Positions 9,904-20,026 of a DNA stretch of 64,000 bases are shown in pieces. A model generated the notes under the pieces. It was given only the letters and a program-made list of their open reading frames with translations. It searched no databases and had not been told where the DNA came from. The position numbers and the translations under genes are program-made. Each line of letters starts with the position of its first letter. Position 1 is the stretch's first letter. Origin of the DNA: Barthelona sp. PCE (lineage: Eukaryota > Metamonada: BaSk clade); NCBI GenBank assembly GCA_040285745.1, contig JAUFOR010000008.1, positions 1,426,001 through 1,490,000 on the forward strand, given 5' to 3'.

Positions 9904-10809
9904 CTAGTTCTCGGGTGCATAACGGAGATAACTCAAAATTGATTCTGTCTCTGTGTGGGGTTCTGAAGACGAATAATTGGGTGTTGGCAACCGTTCAAAC
10001 GGTGTAGTATCAACAACTATATCAGTTAAGTGTACATTGGCCTTTTCTTTTCTTTTTCGACGAGATTTCTTCTTCTTCGGTTTTGATGCTCTGTAGCTAA
10101 TTGTTCCCAGCAATTCGTGCTTCTTAGGATCTCTTCTCTTTTGTAATTTTTTGTTTTTTGTCCTGCGTTTCTCTTTCAAAAATGCATCTCTGTACAGTCG
10201 ATCTACAGTTGATGAAATCTTGTCTAACTGCTCTTTCCTGACCTTCTTCGAATTGCTACGCTTCTTCTTCTTCATCGAATGCTCCTTTTCGTGCTTCTTC
10301 TGCAACGCTGCTGATGCTACTAATATATTATTGATCTTTCCATTCAAAGCTTCATATGCGTCCATTGGTGTCTGATTCGGTTTTTTAGACTCTCCAATGA
10401 CAATCCTCTCAACAGAAGGCTCCTCCTCTTCAACTTCCACAATAGCCTGCGGGGCAGCAGAAAAACTCTGCTCGCCAAAGGGTACAAACGCATCAAGCTC
10501 TTCAAGGCGGTTCTGCGAGTCAAGGAAGTGTATACGAGAAAGACGCGCCTTAAGCTTATCAAGCACATTGTCAAACAATAAAGAATCCACACTTGAATAA
10601 TTAGTTACGTTTATCTTGTTAGCTAACTCTGTCGAGGGGCCCAGCCTGTGTGCCACAACTGATGAGTTATTGCCTACCGCACCGCTGCATTGCGGTTTTT
10701 CAAAATTTGCCCGTCTTTCAATCTTAGAAACAGCAATATTCGAGTGTGGTCGAATGTACCAGTCTGTTTTTGGCGCCTTAGCGCCTTGAGACCTCGAATT
10801 AAAGTTCAT
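9904..10809 (-). CDS. Unrecognised basic, lysine-rich protein
   Basis: 301 residues from ATG 10809. An upstream non-ATG extension would run into the Sec15 gene and is not used. No known domain was recognised. Residues about 90-130 contain a short helical stretch (LLFDNVLDKLKARLSRIHFL), then an acidic EVEEEEPS patch. Residues 165-265 carry several bipartite-like KKKKR, KEKRRTKNKK and KKKKSRRKRK clusters typical of nuclear or nucleolar proteins. The C-terminus is Ser/Thr-rich. Its start codon faces that of Sec15 with only 48 bp between, so the two share one promoter region. Nuclear location is inferred from composition only. Confidence 0.6.
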   Translation of the reverse strand: MNFNSRSQGAKAPKTDWYIRPHSNIAVSKIERRANFEKPQCSGAVGNNSSVVAHRLGPSTELANKINVTNYSSVDSLLFDNVLDKLKARLSRIHFLDSQNRLEELDAFVPFGEQSFSAAPQAIVEVEEEEPSVERIVIGESKKPNQTPMDAYEALNGKINNILVASAALQKKHEKEHSMKKKKRSNSKKVRKEQLDKISSTVDRLYRDAFLKEKRRTKNKKLQKRRDPKKHELLGTISYRASKPKKKKSRRKRKEKANVHLTDIVVDTTPFERLPTPNYSSSEPHTETESILSYLRYAPEN

Positions 10810-10857
10810 TAAGGTGTTTAACGATATATCACTTTTCTCCAACGGTTTTGTTCTTTT

Positions 10858-13818
10858 ATGAACGCGAACCAGCCGAAAGATCCGGAAAGGGAGCAAATTT
10901 CACAGTATACAAATGTTCTTTTAAGCCATTTCAGTGGGAAAGAATTTTTAAGCGAAGATTTCTTTTCTTCACTCATTTCGGGCAAGTATATCAAAAATAA
11001 CCAGATGATTATTTCTATTTTCGAGGCATTAAGCGACGAACGCGAAGAAGAAATAAGGAAACTTTGCAGCACTGATTACCAAGAGTTTTTAACGAGTATT
11101 GAGCGATTGGGTGAGGTAGAAGAGACAATTGTGAACCTAAAGAGCCAGATCAAAGACAACTTCTTTGACCTTGACGATATTTTACGTTCATTCACAAAGA
11201 TTTCTCACTCTATGGCTCAACTATACTTTGCACAGCACAACATCGAGGGCACAATCCGCGTCTTTGACTTCCTAAGTGTGGTATTTGAGTCTTTCAAGCA
11301 GGCTATTGATCACCTTAAGCCAATTGTCAAAATGATACTGACACGGAACGATGAATACAGCCCAGACTTCGAGCCCATGCAGCCTCAAAGTATATTGCAG
11401 GCGCTTGAGCTTCTCTTACAATTGAAAGAGCACTTTTTACCCTTTCTTTTCAAATATTCGTTTTACGGTGAGTTACAGGGTTGTGTTGATGCGCTGTTGG
11501 AACTGAGCTTACTGCACGTTGTTGACGCAATGAAATCGCAATGGAATTCGAATATTATGTTCTTCCAGAGCTATGGTTTCGTAGTTTTTAAGCATTTTTT
11601 TAAGTTGGATGAGAAGGAACCCCATTTTGTGAAGAAATTCGCAACGTACTTCAACTCCATGGTTTCAATCATACACAAACCGCCTACGCTCAGTGTTCTG
11701 GGACTCGATTTTGACAAATATAGCATCAACACCACAATTTTACAGATATGTTATCTAATACATGTGAAGCTCAAGAAGCGAGGCGCCTTCTTCAAGATAT
11801 ACAAGACAATGAAGGACGAGCAGTTCAAGTCTCTGCTCAACACAATGGAGAGCATGAACTTTGCGTTGACAGACACAATCGAAGAAGACGGTAGGACGTA
11901 CACCGGGTTTGACATCATCAAGCAGCGTTACGCCAGCTTCATTGGCTTTATCGCAATGGAAAGAAAAGTATGCTCCGTGATACCAGTTGACGAATCTCAT
12001 ATTGCTTCTTTTAAGAACAGCATGACGGATAAGCTCACTAATCTGTTCTTTAGGGAAAAGCTTCCAATCTACACCAATTTGAACAACAATCCTACTGACC
12101 TGGACCTTGAATTTTTCCTGCAATTCATCGCACTAACCCGCAGCTGGTTCATGGCCCTTGAATTCCTTGATTTTGGCGCAGAATTTGAGAAGCAATTTTG
12201 GGTTGAAATCGACAGCAACTTCCAGGCCCTAACCGTAAAGATCTTCAACGATCGGATCTTTAACCTATCAAACGAAATATCTCCTGAACTTATTGAGTTC
12301 CAGGACTGGTTCCAGGTCGGATCAAAGATGGGTGGCCAGAAGAAGAAGGGTGTGAGCATGGTCTCTTCTGTGTACAAGCGTATCAAGGAAAATCGAAACA
12401 ATAGTTTCATATTCTTACCCGCAGATCTCGACACGTTCCTCAGCAACACAGAGATCCAGGAGAAGTACAACCTATACGATGTACATTCCCTCAACGAAGA
12501 TGATTTACCCGATGCTTTGCTGGCTGAATTTGATGCTCTTGAGGAGTTGAGGCATGATATTGAGATTACAAAGGCAACAATGCTTAAGCTTACTGGGGAA
12601 AGCGCAACTTCAGTTGAAGACAGAGAATTACTGGATTACCTTGTTGCAAATTTTACTGGTTATCCATCTATTGATAATCTGGAATGTTTCCCCTTCACGC
12701 CGCTTGTTGTTGAGATCATTAAGATCGTGCAGGAAATGCTTCTGTGGTACAGCGCATACCTGTTTACAGTGGCTGATCGGTTCGGTACAGACAGTAACCT
12801 ACATGTTCAGTCCAACACGTTTATCAACTACTGCGAGACTTGCTTCGTTGAGGTGTTTAGTGATTTCATCGGGCAGGGGTTCGTTATGGCATATAGTAAC
12901 CGCAAGACTCAGTTTATGTCTTTTTTGGATGGTCATAACCGGTATGACAGCGTCGATCTAAGAAGCTGTCTTTTATTACTCCCCATTGTCTCTGATTTAT
13001 TTGCAATGGGTATATTCGTAAAGGACAACCTGCACACTATGGCCAAAAACATCATTGATGACGTCATCAAGAATATAGAAAAGAGTTTTGTGAAGCATCA
13101 CATTCTCCCCTTTTCACAGCTTACAGACTTCTCCAAGCAGTTTGGTGTGGAGAAGCATTTGGACGCTCAGTTCCAGCAGGTTGCGTGTAACTTCTGCACA
13201 AACATCATTGATGTGATAAAGGTGCAAATCATGAATTTCGTTGATTCCTCCGGCTCTGATTTTACACTGACACATCGTCTCGGAAGCATTGCGCAGGAGA
13301 GCATTGATGATGCAGTAAGAGAGATCCAGCCATCTTTCCATAACATGGTTGCGATGCAGACGCTCGAAGGTATTATTTTGAAGATGTTACGCTTCTTCCC
13401 GCGAGATTTTACAGAGATAATCATGAAGCAAATAAGTGAGAGACTGGATAAAATTATTTTAGAGCCTATTTTGAAGGGGAGACCTTGGAATTCCTTTTTT
13501 GCACTACAGATGTCGAGAGACGCGCAGTTGTGGACAGAACTCCTGAACAAGTACTGTGTATTGTTCGGAAATACTCCAAAAATCCTTGAAAACGCGTTTG
13601 CGACCATTTACAATTTTTGTGATATAATATGGTTCGATATGGACAAACTCACGTTTCTGAGCAACCTTGATAACCTTGCTTTACATCGCTTGAAGAAAAG
13701 CGAGGTTCGCACAATTCTCCGCGGATATCATGAACCAAAAAGGGTGAAACAGTCGGCAGTTCCGTTTTTGGTAAGCAACGGTCGTGTTGTGAAGCAGATC
13801 ATACAAGAACTTCAGTAG
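10858..13818 (+). CDS. SEC15: Exocyst complex subunit Sec15 (EXOC6-like)
   Basis: 986 residues, somewhat longer than the usual 800-900. The N-terminal signature REEEIRKLCSTDYQEFLTSI followed by LGEVEETIVNLKSQIKDN matches the Sec15 block with a conserved short helix, then a coiled coil. A second block, GFDIIKQRYASFIGFIAMER, corresponds to the 'yRRYF-x-QIVGFF' region. Later FPFTPLVVEIIKIVQEMLLW and a C-terminal RVVKQIIQELQ also align in order. The protein is a rod of helical bundles that binds a Sec4/Rab8-type GTPase on secretory vesicles and helps tether them to the plasma membrane. No other exocyst gene is in the window. Recognition rests on these ordered blocks read by eye. Confidence 0.8.
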   Translation: MNANQPKDPEREQISQYTNVLLSHFSGKEFLSEDFFSSLISGKYIKNNQMIISIFEALSDEREEEIRKLCSTDYQEFLTSIERLGEVEETIVNLKSQIKDNFFDLDDILRSFTKISHSMAQLYFAQHNIEGTIRVFDFLSVVFESFKQAIDHLKPIVKMILTRNDEYSPDFEPMQPQSILQALELLLQLKEHFLPFLFKYSFYGELQGCVDALLELSLLHVVDAMKSQWNSNIMFFQSYGFVVFKHFFKLDEKEPHFVKKFATYFNSMVSIIHKPPTLSVLGLDFDKYSINTTILQICYLIHVKLKKRGAFFKIYKTMKDEQFKSLLNTMESMNFALTDTIEEDGRTYTGFDIIKQRYASFIGFIAMERKVCSVIPVDESHIASFKNSMTDKLTNLFFREKLPIYTNLNNNPTDLDLEFFLQFIALTRSWFMALEFLDFGAEFEKQFWVEIDSNFQALTVKIFNDRIFNLSNEISPELIEFQDWFQVGSKMGGQKKKGVSMVSSVYKRIKENRNNSFIFLPADLDTFLSNTEIQEKYNLYDVHSLNEDDLPDALLAEFDALEELRHDIEITKATMLKLTGESATSVEDRELLDYLVANFTGYPSIDNLECFPFTPLVVEIIKIVQEMLLWYSAYLFTVADRFGTDSNLHVQSNTFINYCETCFVEVFSDFIGQGFVMAYSNRKTQFMSFLDGHNRYDSVDLRSCLLLLPIVSDLFAMGIFVKDNLHTMAKNIIDDVIKNIEKSFVKHHILPFSQLTDFSKQFGVEKHLDAQFQQVACNFCTNIIDVIKVQIMNFVDSSGSDFTLTHRLGSIAQESIDDAVREIQPSFHNMVAMQTLEGIILKMLRFFPRDFTEIIMKQISERLDKIILEPILKGRPWNSFFALQMSRDAQLWTELLNKYCVLFGNTPKILENAFATIYNFCDIIWFDMDKLTFLSNLDNLALHRLKKSEVRTILRGYHEPKRVKQSAVPFLVSNGRVVKQIIQELQ

Positions 13819-13892
13819 TATCCAGCATCAATCCTTCAAATCCAATAAAAAACTGATTGTTTTTTTATATATCTTATCAAAGCTGCTTGAAC

Positions 13893-14900
13893 ATGACCTT
13901 GCCCGATAAATGGCTTGGAGACAGTAAGGAGCTGCGATTAGATCTTCCTTCGGATTTGCAATTTGATGGCTATTTGGGTTGTAACAGTTCATTTGTTTAC
14001 AAGAATCATAGAGAGCGTAGGGAGCAGGTTATTGAATGGCGCACGACAATCACTTGCAAGGATTGTGAATATGTTGAACCATTTACACAGCGTGTTTTTG
14101 AGGTGAGAGACCCTTTTTATGATACACAATTCTGGAAACCACGCTTTGCATTCATCAAATGTCTCATTCCCCTCACTACAAAATTCTCATTAGCAATAGC
14201 TATGCTGTATGAAGACGAAAAAATGGGTTTATATCTTATTGAATTTGCAGAACCAGGTGGAGAATCCATCAGAACAAAGATCAGAGACATCCCTGCTGGT
14301 GCAAGATTCATAATATCTGACGGTCTGTATCTTGAAGCATCAATAAGTGAGCGGATTCTTTATGATTTCAGGGATTTTTCTCAGAATTTAACAACTTGCT
14401 TGTTCCGATACGTTACAACCCCATATGAGAAGGTGTGCAAAGTGGCAAACACCCAGCATTGGTTTTTTTATAACCTGAATTATAGCGAAAATGGAGAAAA
14501 CAACACTTTCACATCATGTGTCATTTGCAATCCGTTAAATGATGATAGAATAGAGATATCTGAGCACATTCCCGCCCTCCTGACACACGAATTTGACATG
14601 CGTGGATGGCCGGGAATGGATATCAGACGTCTCTCAGATTTCGCCTACATTCACTACTTCAAGGATGATGAAGTTATTTTTTCCATACGCATTATGAACT
14701 TCATAACCGTTTTTGTGAAGGTTAGAGATAATGGTGAGATTAGGGAGCGTGTACACAAATTCATATTTCTCAAAGATGAACCATTCTGTTTCGAGAAGCA
14801 ATTCCCTGATTTTAAATCTGATAATTTGAATATTGAACTAAATAACATCACTGTATATGATGGTTTTCTCTCACATGAAGCAATTTTAGTACCAGAATAA
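13893..14900 (+). CDS. Orphan beta-rich protein 1
   Basis: 335 residues from ATG 13893. No family was recognised. The sequence is dense in short beta-like strands separated by turns (for example FAFIKCLIPL, FSLAIAMLY, GLYLIEFAEPGG), many aromatic residues, and no signal peptide, membrane span or repeat that I can see. The 5' UTR is only about 30-70 nt after the Sec15 stop. It converges on the next orphan with 6 bp between stops. It resembles neighbours 14907-16850, 21288-22370 and 24927-25937 in texture but I see no clear pairwise identity. Function unknown; a beta-propeller or jelly-roll-like fold is a guess. Confidence 0.6.
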   Translation: MTLPDKWLGDSKELRLDLPSDLQFDGYLGCNSSFVYKNHRERREQVIEWRTTITCKDCEYVEPFTQRVFEVRDPFYDTQFWKPRFAFIKCLIPLTTKFSLAIAMLYEDEKMGLYLIEFAEPGGESIRTKIRDIPAGARFIISDGLYLEASISERILYDFRDFSQNLTTCLFRYVTTPYEKVCKVANTQHWFFYNLNYSENGENNTFTSCVICNPLNDDRIEISEHIPALLTHEFDMRGWPGMDIRRLSDFAYIHYFKDDEVIFSIRIMNFITVFVKVRDNGEIRERVHKFIFLKDEPFCFEKQFPDFKSDNLNIELNNITVYDGFLSHEAILVPE

Positions 14901-14906
14901 TTCACT

Positions 14907-16850
14907 TTACAACAAAACAGTTTCACTTAATTCTCCCTTCAGCAACTTGGTACTATTAACAATTGTACTGAGATCCACCTTATTCAAGGAGCCTAAAAAC
15001 TCGCGCAGATCCATGTCCATGTCCTTTCTTTCAACAAGCTCATTTGCAGAAAAAGTATACTGTCTGTATATAAGACGTCCATGGCGTGATGCATTCACAT
15101 TAATAACTGTTGCTGTTCCATCGTGGATGTGCACAGTTGACTCACTGATGTTAATATGTTCGGCTTTTGCATCAACGATCAAACCTCCAGGGCTGTAAAA
15201 CCCTTTCGATGTCAAGACAACTGACTCAGTAACAAAGTTAACAAATTTCCCAATACCTCTATGAACATGACCATCAATGTGGAATTCATCTTTCCTGACA
15301 AACGAATCAAAATTGTAATAGTTTATACGACCTTCCAATGTCTGAGGGCTGCTGTACATAATATCATCTTCATTCTGTTGGAAAACAAGACTAGTGTCAG
15401 ATTTTGGACAGTAAGCGATAACCGTTGTGTCGTTGAAATAAACAACGTGGCCGTTATCAAAATACCCTAAACTGGCAACATGGTCGCCTCTTCTGTACCA
15501 CTTCTTCAGTTCAATCTCGTTCCCATAATTTTTGCCGTAATCAATCATACACAAGATTCCCTGCTCAACAAGCCCAATAACTTCAGTACCGAAGTTTCGA
15601 TTAATTAAAGCCTTTGAAGCACTCTCGAAATATTCACCATTGAAATTGTCAAGATAAAACTCAGCATTACGCTGTCCTCTATGAGTTGAAGATCCAATTC
15701 GGAGTTCACTTCCCCTCAGAAAAGATCCTATTTGAACTTTTTTTTTACCAGAGATGTACACCACTGACCTGTTTGGTATATCAAAATATAGTGTATTTTC
15801 CTTACTCTTGCACATGAATCCAGTTGTTGAAACAAATTTTGGAATCATTTTAACGTTTCTAGCAATAAAAGATGAATCAGTAACTACTCTACCTCTCATT
15901 AAGTCTTTTCCCTCAAAATAGTACGGCTGTAACATGAGATCGTTGTTGTTCATGGAAATGGAGAACTTCTGCTGAGGTATGAAAATCTTTTTCTTGAAAT
16001 CACATAGCATAGCTTTTTCAGTTCGTAAACAATTACCGGATGCTATAAAGCATTCATTTCCGTCTTCTAATGAAACAAAATCAACATTAGAATTCATCAA
16101 CATCATATTACCATTAAGTGCTTGATGACCTCCCTGATATCCAAAAGTTTTTGATAAGATATCTTCACCATTATCAGAGTAGAAAAAACGCCAGGCACGA
16201 CTCAAATTCTCATCACACATGTGATCTGGACTTAGGTAATGATTGATGAGAACCGAAAAACTGTCAGAAAATTCATTAAAATGATAAAAAGTTTCGTATT
16301 TTGCTTTTTCCAATTGTTGGCTCTCGAAACTACGTGAAGAAATCGTTTCTGGTGTTAGTTTAACAGCTATCTTGTTCAAATTCCGCTGACATTTCTCAAC
16401 AAAAATCGCATTCATTCCGATAAAGCCACAAAATCTTCCATTCCTGAGCGATGGCAGTCTGTGTCTGGAGCCTATGGTGTCACCATCCCAAATTACTACG
16501 TAATAATCATAACCCATTCTACAGAACATAGTTTCCTTGTTCAAGAAACGGATCTCATGGCATTCGTCGTCGGGTTGATATTCTATAGTGTGGTCCAGAG
16601 AATATACATTGTTTTCGACCGTAAAATAAGTTACTCTTTCACGCTTATTCGCTCTGAAATGTAGATTGTTCGGATAAGCAATGAAAGGCGATAAAACGCA
16701 GTTAAGTAACCTATCAGGATTACATCGTCCTTTGATAGTCCCCATACATTCAGCATTGGGGGATAAAATTATATCCCTTTCAAATACCGTATTTGCACAA
16801 TTTTCTTCATCTGCTATGGTTAACTTATTACCTTTAAGCTCAAAATTCAT
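14907..16850 (-). CDS. Orphan beta-rich protein 2
   Basis: 647 residues starting MNFELKGNKLTIADEE. No domain was recognised. The protein is built of short hydrophobic strands and Gly/Asn/Asp turns (YDYYVVIWDGD, VVYISGKKKVQIGSF, GHVVYFNDTTVIAYCP), a texture typical of propeller proteins, but no WD or kelch signature. No signal peptide or membrane segment is visible. The last 50 residues are more helical. Convergent with orphan 1 (6 bp). Upstream lies a 690-bp AT-rich spacer and the tRNA. Confidence 0.6.
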   Translation of the reverse strand: MNFELKGNKLTIADEENCANTVFERDIILSPNAECMGTIKGRCNPDRLLNCVLSPFIAYPNNLHFRANKRERVTYFTVENNVYSLDHTIEYQPDDECHEIRFLNKETMFCRMGYDYYVVIWDGDTIGSRHRLPSLRNGRFCGFIGMNAIFVEKCQRNLNKIAVKLTPETISSRSFESQQLEKAKYETFYHFNEFSDSFSVLINHYLSPDHMCDENLSRAWRFFYSDNGEDILSKTFGYQGGHQALNGNMMLMNSNVDFVSLEDGNECFIASGNCLRTEKAMLCDFKKKIFIPQQKFSISMNNNDLMLQPYYFEGKDLMRGRVVTDSSFIARNVKMIPKFVSTTGFMCKSKENTLYFDIPNRSVVYISGKKKVQIGSFLRGSELRIGSSTHRGQRNAEFYLDNFNGEYFESASKALINRNFGTEVIGLVEQGILCMIDYGKNYGNEIELKKWYRRGDHVASLGYFDNGHVVYFNDTTVIAYCPKSDTSLVFQQNEDDIMYSSPQTLEGRINYYNFDSFVRKDEFHIDGHVHRGIGKFVNFVTESVVLTSKGFYSPGGLIVDAKAEHINISESTVHIHDGTATVINVNASRHGRLIYRQYTFSANELVERKDMDMDLREFLGSLNKVDLSTIVNSTKLLKGELSETVLL

Positions 16851-17536
16851 TACTATTTTCTACAAAAAACGAAAGTAAGAGTAGAAAACTTTAAACAGAT
16901 GACTGAGATACAGATGAGCTGAAATCTCGTCATTCATTATTTTAGTTCGTTTTTACGATCAAATAAAGCATTTTTGTAAAGAACACCAACACTCAAAATC
17001 CAAAAAAAATCAATACACTTTAAACCACTATATTACAGTTTTTATAGCTCATTTATGTGTTATACAACAGTTTTTTAAGAATTAAAAACTCTAATAAAAG
17101 ATATTTATAACACATTCTAAGATATCAACAAAAATATCTCAACGTTTAAGTATATACATCATTAAAACCTTTTTCTTATGCTTATTCTTTCTTTTAACAG
17201 CACTAAACGGAATAAAACAAATAATTCTTTTTAGACAGGCAACTATTTCTATCCAAATAATCAAAATATTCCTTCAAATGATACTATTTTACATATAATT
17301 ATTCAATGTACACTATTTTTTACTATATTTTTTTAAAACTAAAACTATAAATAAGGAATAAAAATGTTTATTTTTAAATTACTATTACAATTTTTGAAAT
17401 ATGTTGATATAGATGAAATAGTCCATAAAAGAAGTGAATTTATAAGTTTTACCATAAAAAAAAATTGTGGATGAACACTAAACTTTTATTCTGAATATTT
17501 TAATAATATTAATATTTTTTCAAGTAGTTTTCCGAA
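16851..17536. other. AT-rich intergenic stretch
   Basis: About 690 bp, strongly AT-rich with many A and T runs and no open frame of note. It separates orphan 2 from the tRNA. No repeat family or RNA gene was recognised beyond homopolymer tracts. Confidence 0.6.
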
Positions 17537-17614
17537 GATTTCGTGGCCGAGTGGTTAAGGCGCTAGATTAAGGCTCTAGTTCATTTGAGCGCGAGTTCGA
17601 TTCTCGTCGAAATC
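17537..17614 (+). tRNA. tRNA-Leu (anticodon AAG)
   Basis: A 78-nt cloverleaf folds fully. The acceptor stem is GATTTCG/CGAAATC, the D arm GCC...GGC, and the anticodon stem CTAGA/TCTAG with loop TTAAGGC, placing AAG at 17570-17572. A short class II variable arm has a TCA/TGA stem, and the T arm is GCGAG-TTCGATT-CTCGT. The A box (TGGCCGAGTGG) and B box (GAGTTCGATTC) for RNA polymerase III are present, and a T6 terminator follows at once. CCA is not encoded and there is no intron. With A34 modified to inosine it would read CUU and CUC. Confidence 0.95.
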
Positions 17615-17625
17615 ATTTTTTGTTA
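17615..17625 (+). terminator. RNA polymerase III T-run after tRNA-Leu
   Basis: A run of six T follows the tRNA 3' end after one A, which is sufficient for polymerase III termination. Confidence 0.7.
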
Positions 17626-17726
17626 ATGAATTTTTTAGTATTAGTGTTTCTGAGTTTGACTCTAACAAAGTTTGAGTTGCTAATATATTGTTAGTGTTAG
17701 TAACATATAATTCTTTATGTAAATTT

Positions 17727-17763
17727 TTGGTCTATGTTGGTCTATGTTGGTCTATGTTGGTCT
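17727..17763. repeat. 10-bp tandem repeat, about 3.7 copies
   Basis: The unit TTGGTCTATG is repeated perfectly three times, with a partial fourth copy ending in TTGGTCT. It lies in AT-rich DNA between the tRNA and the hAT remnant. Confidence 0.9.
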
Positions 17764-17900
17764 GTCTTTTGTTAGTTGATTTTATTTTTATGTTGGATTA
17801 TGAGTTTGGCTAATGTTTTTAATAGTATCTTTCTGTAATTCGTATTCATAATGTTTTTTTCAGTAATGATAGACAAGGTTTCTTACTAGTCCTTGATATT

Positions 17901-18188
17901 GTATATGTAAAGAGAAAGAGCTGTACAACCTTCCTGAGGATCGGTAAACTCAATCTGAAAGGTATTGCCAAAATGAAAATGAAGTTACACAAATCACTGC
18001 ATCATATTGTATTTGAAGATTCAGTGAACATTGCAGAACATTACCAACACGTTGACAGTATCAGATTCAGAAATTTGGAGGAGGATTCCAGAAAACGCAC
18101 ATCAAGTGCAAGGGATATGCCTATGTCATTACTTTGTGATGAAGATGAAGATTGTTATGAAGATGAAGATGAAGATTATTATGAATAG
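17901..18188 (+). pseudogene. Decayed hAT transposase C-terminus (remnant 1)
   Basis: An open stretch starting about 17901 without its own good ATG reads VKRKSCTTFLRIGK, then MKMKLHKSLHHIVFEDS and HVDSIRFRNLEEDSRKRTSS. It aligns well with the minus-strand remnant at 49311-49619 (PVERVFSHYAFLESQMGK, RLHRSLHHWVCMDS, HVDEFRFRELEELARKRTSS), which carries the hAT dimerisation motif. Nothing upstream looks like the rest of a transposase. The last 25 codons are a GAT/GAA repeat coding an acidic tail. It ends 11 bp before the start of the next orphan gene on the same strand. An ATG at 17973 could allow a 71-residue peptide, but a dead fragment is more likely. Confidence 0.7.
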
Positions 18189-18199
18189 GAAAATGTCTC

Positions 18200-20026
18200 A
18201 TGAGAACAAATTTTTTGATTGAAAAATCTTTTTCATTCCTTTTCATGAGCAAGGATATCCTTGACACACGTAAACCCACGAATAACACATCAAATAATGT
18301 TCCAAAATGTTCATTTGGAGACAGTGAATTTTGGCTGTCCCAATGTGACGATCGCACTTGGAAATTAACATCATTCTCGAAGAAGTCCGGACTATCTACC
18401 CATACCCAACTCGACCCTGAGATCTCTTCTTTGATCAGCGATGCTTTGCCTTTTGGGAAAGCCTTTATGGCGTGCAGCAGCATTTACGGTTCGCTTGGAG
18501 TTGTCAGCAGCAACAGCAGGGATGGTGTGTGCGAGACACATTATCGTACATTCAAGCACGATGATGATGGTATTCAGATACTGAATCAAGTCGTTTTTCC
18601 GGAGGTGCACACTCATATCAGTGTTTTTGACAGAGCTATGGGTGCCATTACGACCAATCAGAGCGTTTTGACGACATACATTATCCTTAAAAATGGCTCA
18701 CTTGTAGACAAAACCAAACATAATCTCCCATTTCCAATTACAAATTTTGTCATGTGTCCATACAACTGGGTGATCGCAACCAAACAGATGCACTTGAACG
18801 ATTCTGCTGTAGGGTTGTTCAATCTTGACTCGGAAGAGCAGTCTCTTTTGCCGTGCCTTGTGACATCCCTTGACATATCCATAACTGTCAACAACAGCTT
18901 CACATTTGAAGCGTGTAATGTCATGAATCGCAGGGAAAATGTATTCATTTCTCTTTCATTTTTAAGTGCTCAACTCTACACAATGAGCACTTCAAATATT
19001 GATATTGATAATACAATTCAAAATTCCATGAATATGACTGTCAAACCTGGTATAATTGCTCCTGCGAATACTGAATATTGCCAAACACTTCCTGTGATTG
19101 ACATATCAGCTCCAACTGCCCTATTACTCAATTCAGTCGATGTTCCTGTGTGTGTTGATCATGAACCGCATGCAATATCAACGCAAATCGCTCTCAAAAA
19201 TGAAGTACCAGAGAGTGAAAGTGAGAACGAAATTGAAGTTGAGCAGTATACAGATTGTGATTTTGACAATTATTGTGAACTTTACTATTATTTGTTTGTC
19301 GAATCCGAGATGTTATGTTTCAAATATAGTGAATTGGAAGAGAAGTATTGTACAGAATTGTGTTACAACAGTGAATTTGAGTATAAAATAAGTGGTAATG
19401 ATGAATGTGCTGTTATATGCGAGTATAGTGGCACATCAGGCACGTTTTATTTATATAATTTCAAAGATACCGTTTTTTCATATGTTCACTGTTTTGAGTT
19501 TGATGTTTCTGATGATATATCTTCTATTGAACACGAATATATTATTAATGCTCATGGAAAGTTTATCCTGCTGTGCGTACCGTCTGATTCTTTATCCGTT
19601 ACCTATGTGTATAACACAAATGGTAATCTAATGTACACTGAAAGAGAAAGAGCAAGAATTAAAAATTTGTACGTGAACAATGAAGTTGTTGTGGTTGAAT
19701 TCACAGGTTGTGACTTTGTTCATACAGTAATCACCGATGATGAATTTAGAGTAAGAAAGCGATTCAGTATAGATTTAGATTACCATACCATACGCCCTTT
19801 TCGAAATTGGGTCGCTTTTGATTATGGACCACATGTTTACGAAATTGAATCAGGAAGAATGTATAGAACTACTCAATATGGTAGTATAAATATTATGAAA
19901 AGCAATTTCAATGAAAGAGATATGGAACGAAGTATAAGAGGTGGTCATAATATAAAAGCTTGCCTTATTAGCTTTTTTGTTTTATTCATTTTGCTCTTTC
20001 TTTTTTCTTTTGATATGTTTTCGTAA
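18200..20026 (+). CDS. Orphan protein with C-terminal membrane anchor
   Basis: 608 residues from ATG 18200; ATG 18245 (MSKDILD) is an equally good start and would give 593. No family was recognised. The first 270 residues are strand-rich. Residues about 335-365 form an acidic linker (ESESENEIEVEQYTDCD), and the second half is rich in Tyr, Cys and acidic residues. The protein ends in a charged segment and a single hydrophobic span, CLISFFVLFILLFLFSF, only a few residues from the C-terminus, so it looks tail-anchored. The start lies directly downstream of a hAT fragment. Function unknown. Confidence 0.65.
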   Translation: MRTNFLIEKSFSFLFMSKDILDTRKPTNNTSNNVPKCSFGDSEFWLSQCDDRTWKLTSFSKKSGLSTHTQLDPEISSLISDALPFGKAFMACSSIYGSLGVVSSNSRDGVCETHYRTFKHDDDGIQILNQVVFPEVHTHISVFDRAMGAITTNQSVLTTYIILKNGSLVDKTKHNLPFPITNFVMCPYNWVIATKQMHLNDSAVGLFNLDSEEQSLLPCLVTSLDISITVNNSFTFEACNVMNRRENVFISLSFLSAQLYTMSTSNIDIDNTIQNSMNMTVKPGIIAPANTEYCQTLPVIDISAPTALLLNSVDVPVCVDHEPHAISTQIALKNEVPESESENEIEVEQYTDCDFDNYCELYYYLFVESEMLCFKYSELEEKYCTELCYNSEFEYKISGNDECAVICEYSGTSGTFYLYNFKDTVFSYVHCFEFDVSDDISSIEHEYIINAHGKFILLCVPSDSLSVTYVYNTNGNLMYTERERARIKNLYVNNEVVVVEFTGCDFVHTVITDDEFRVRKRFSIDLDYHTIRPFRNWVAFDYGPHVYEIESGRMYRTTQYGSINIMKSNFNERDMERSIRGGHNIKACLISFFVLFILLFLFSFDMFS

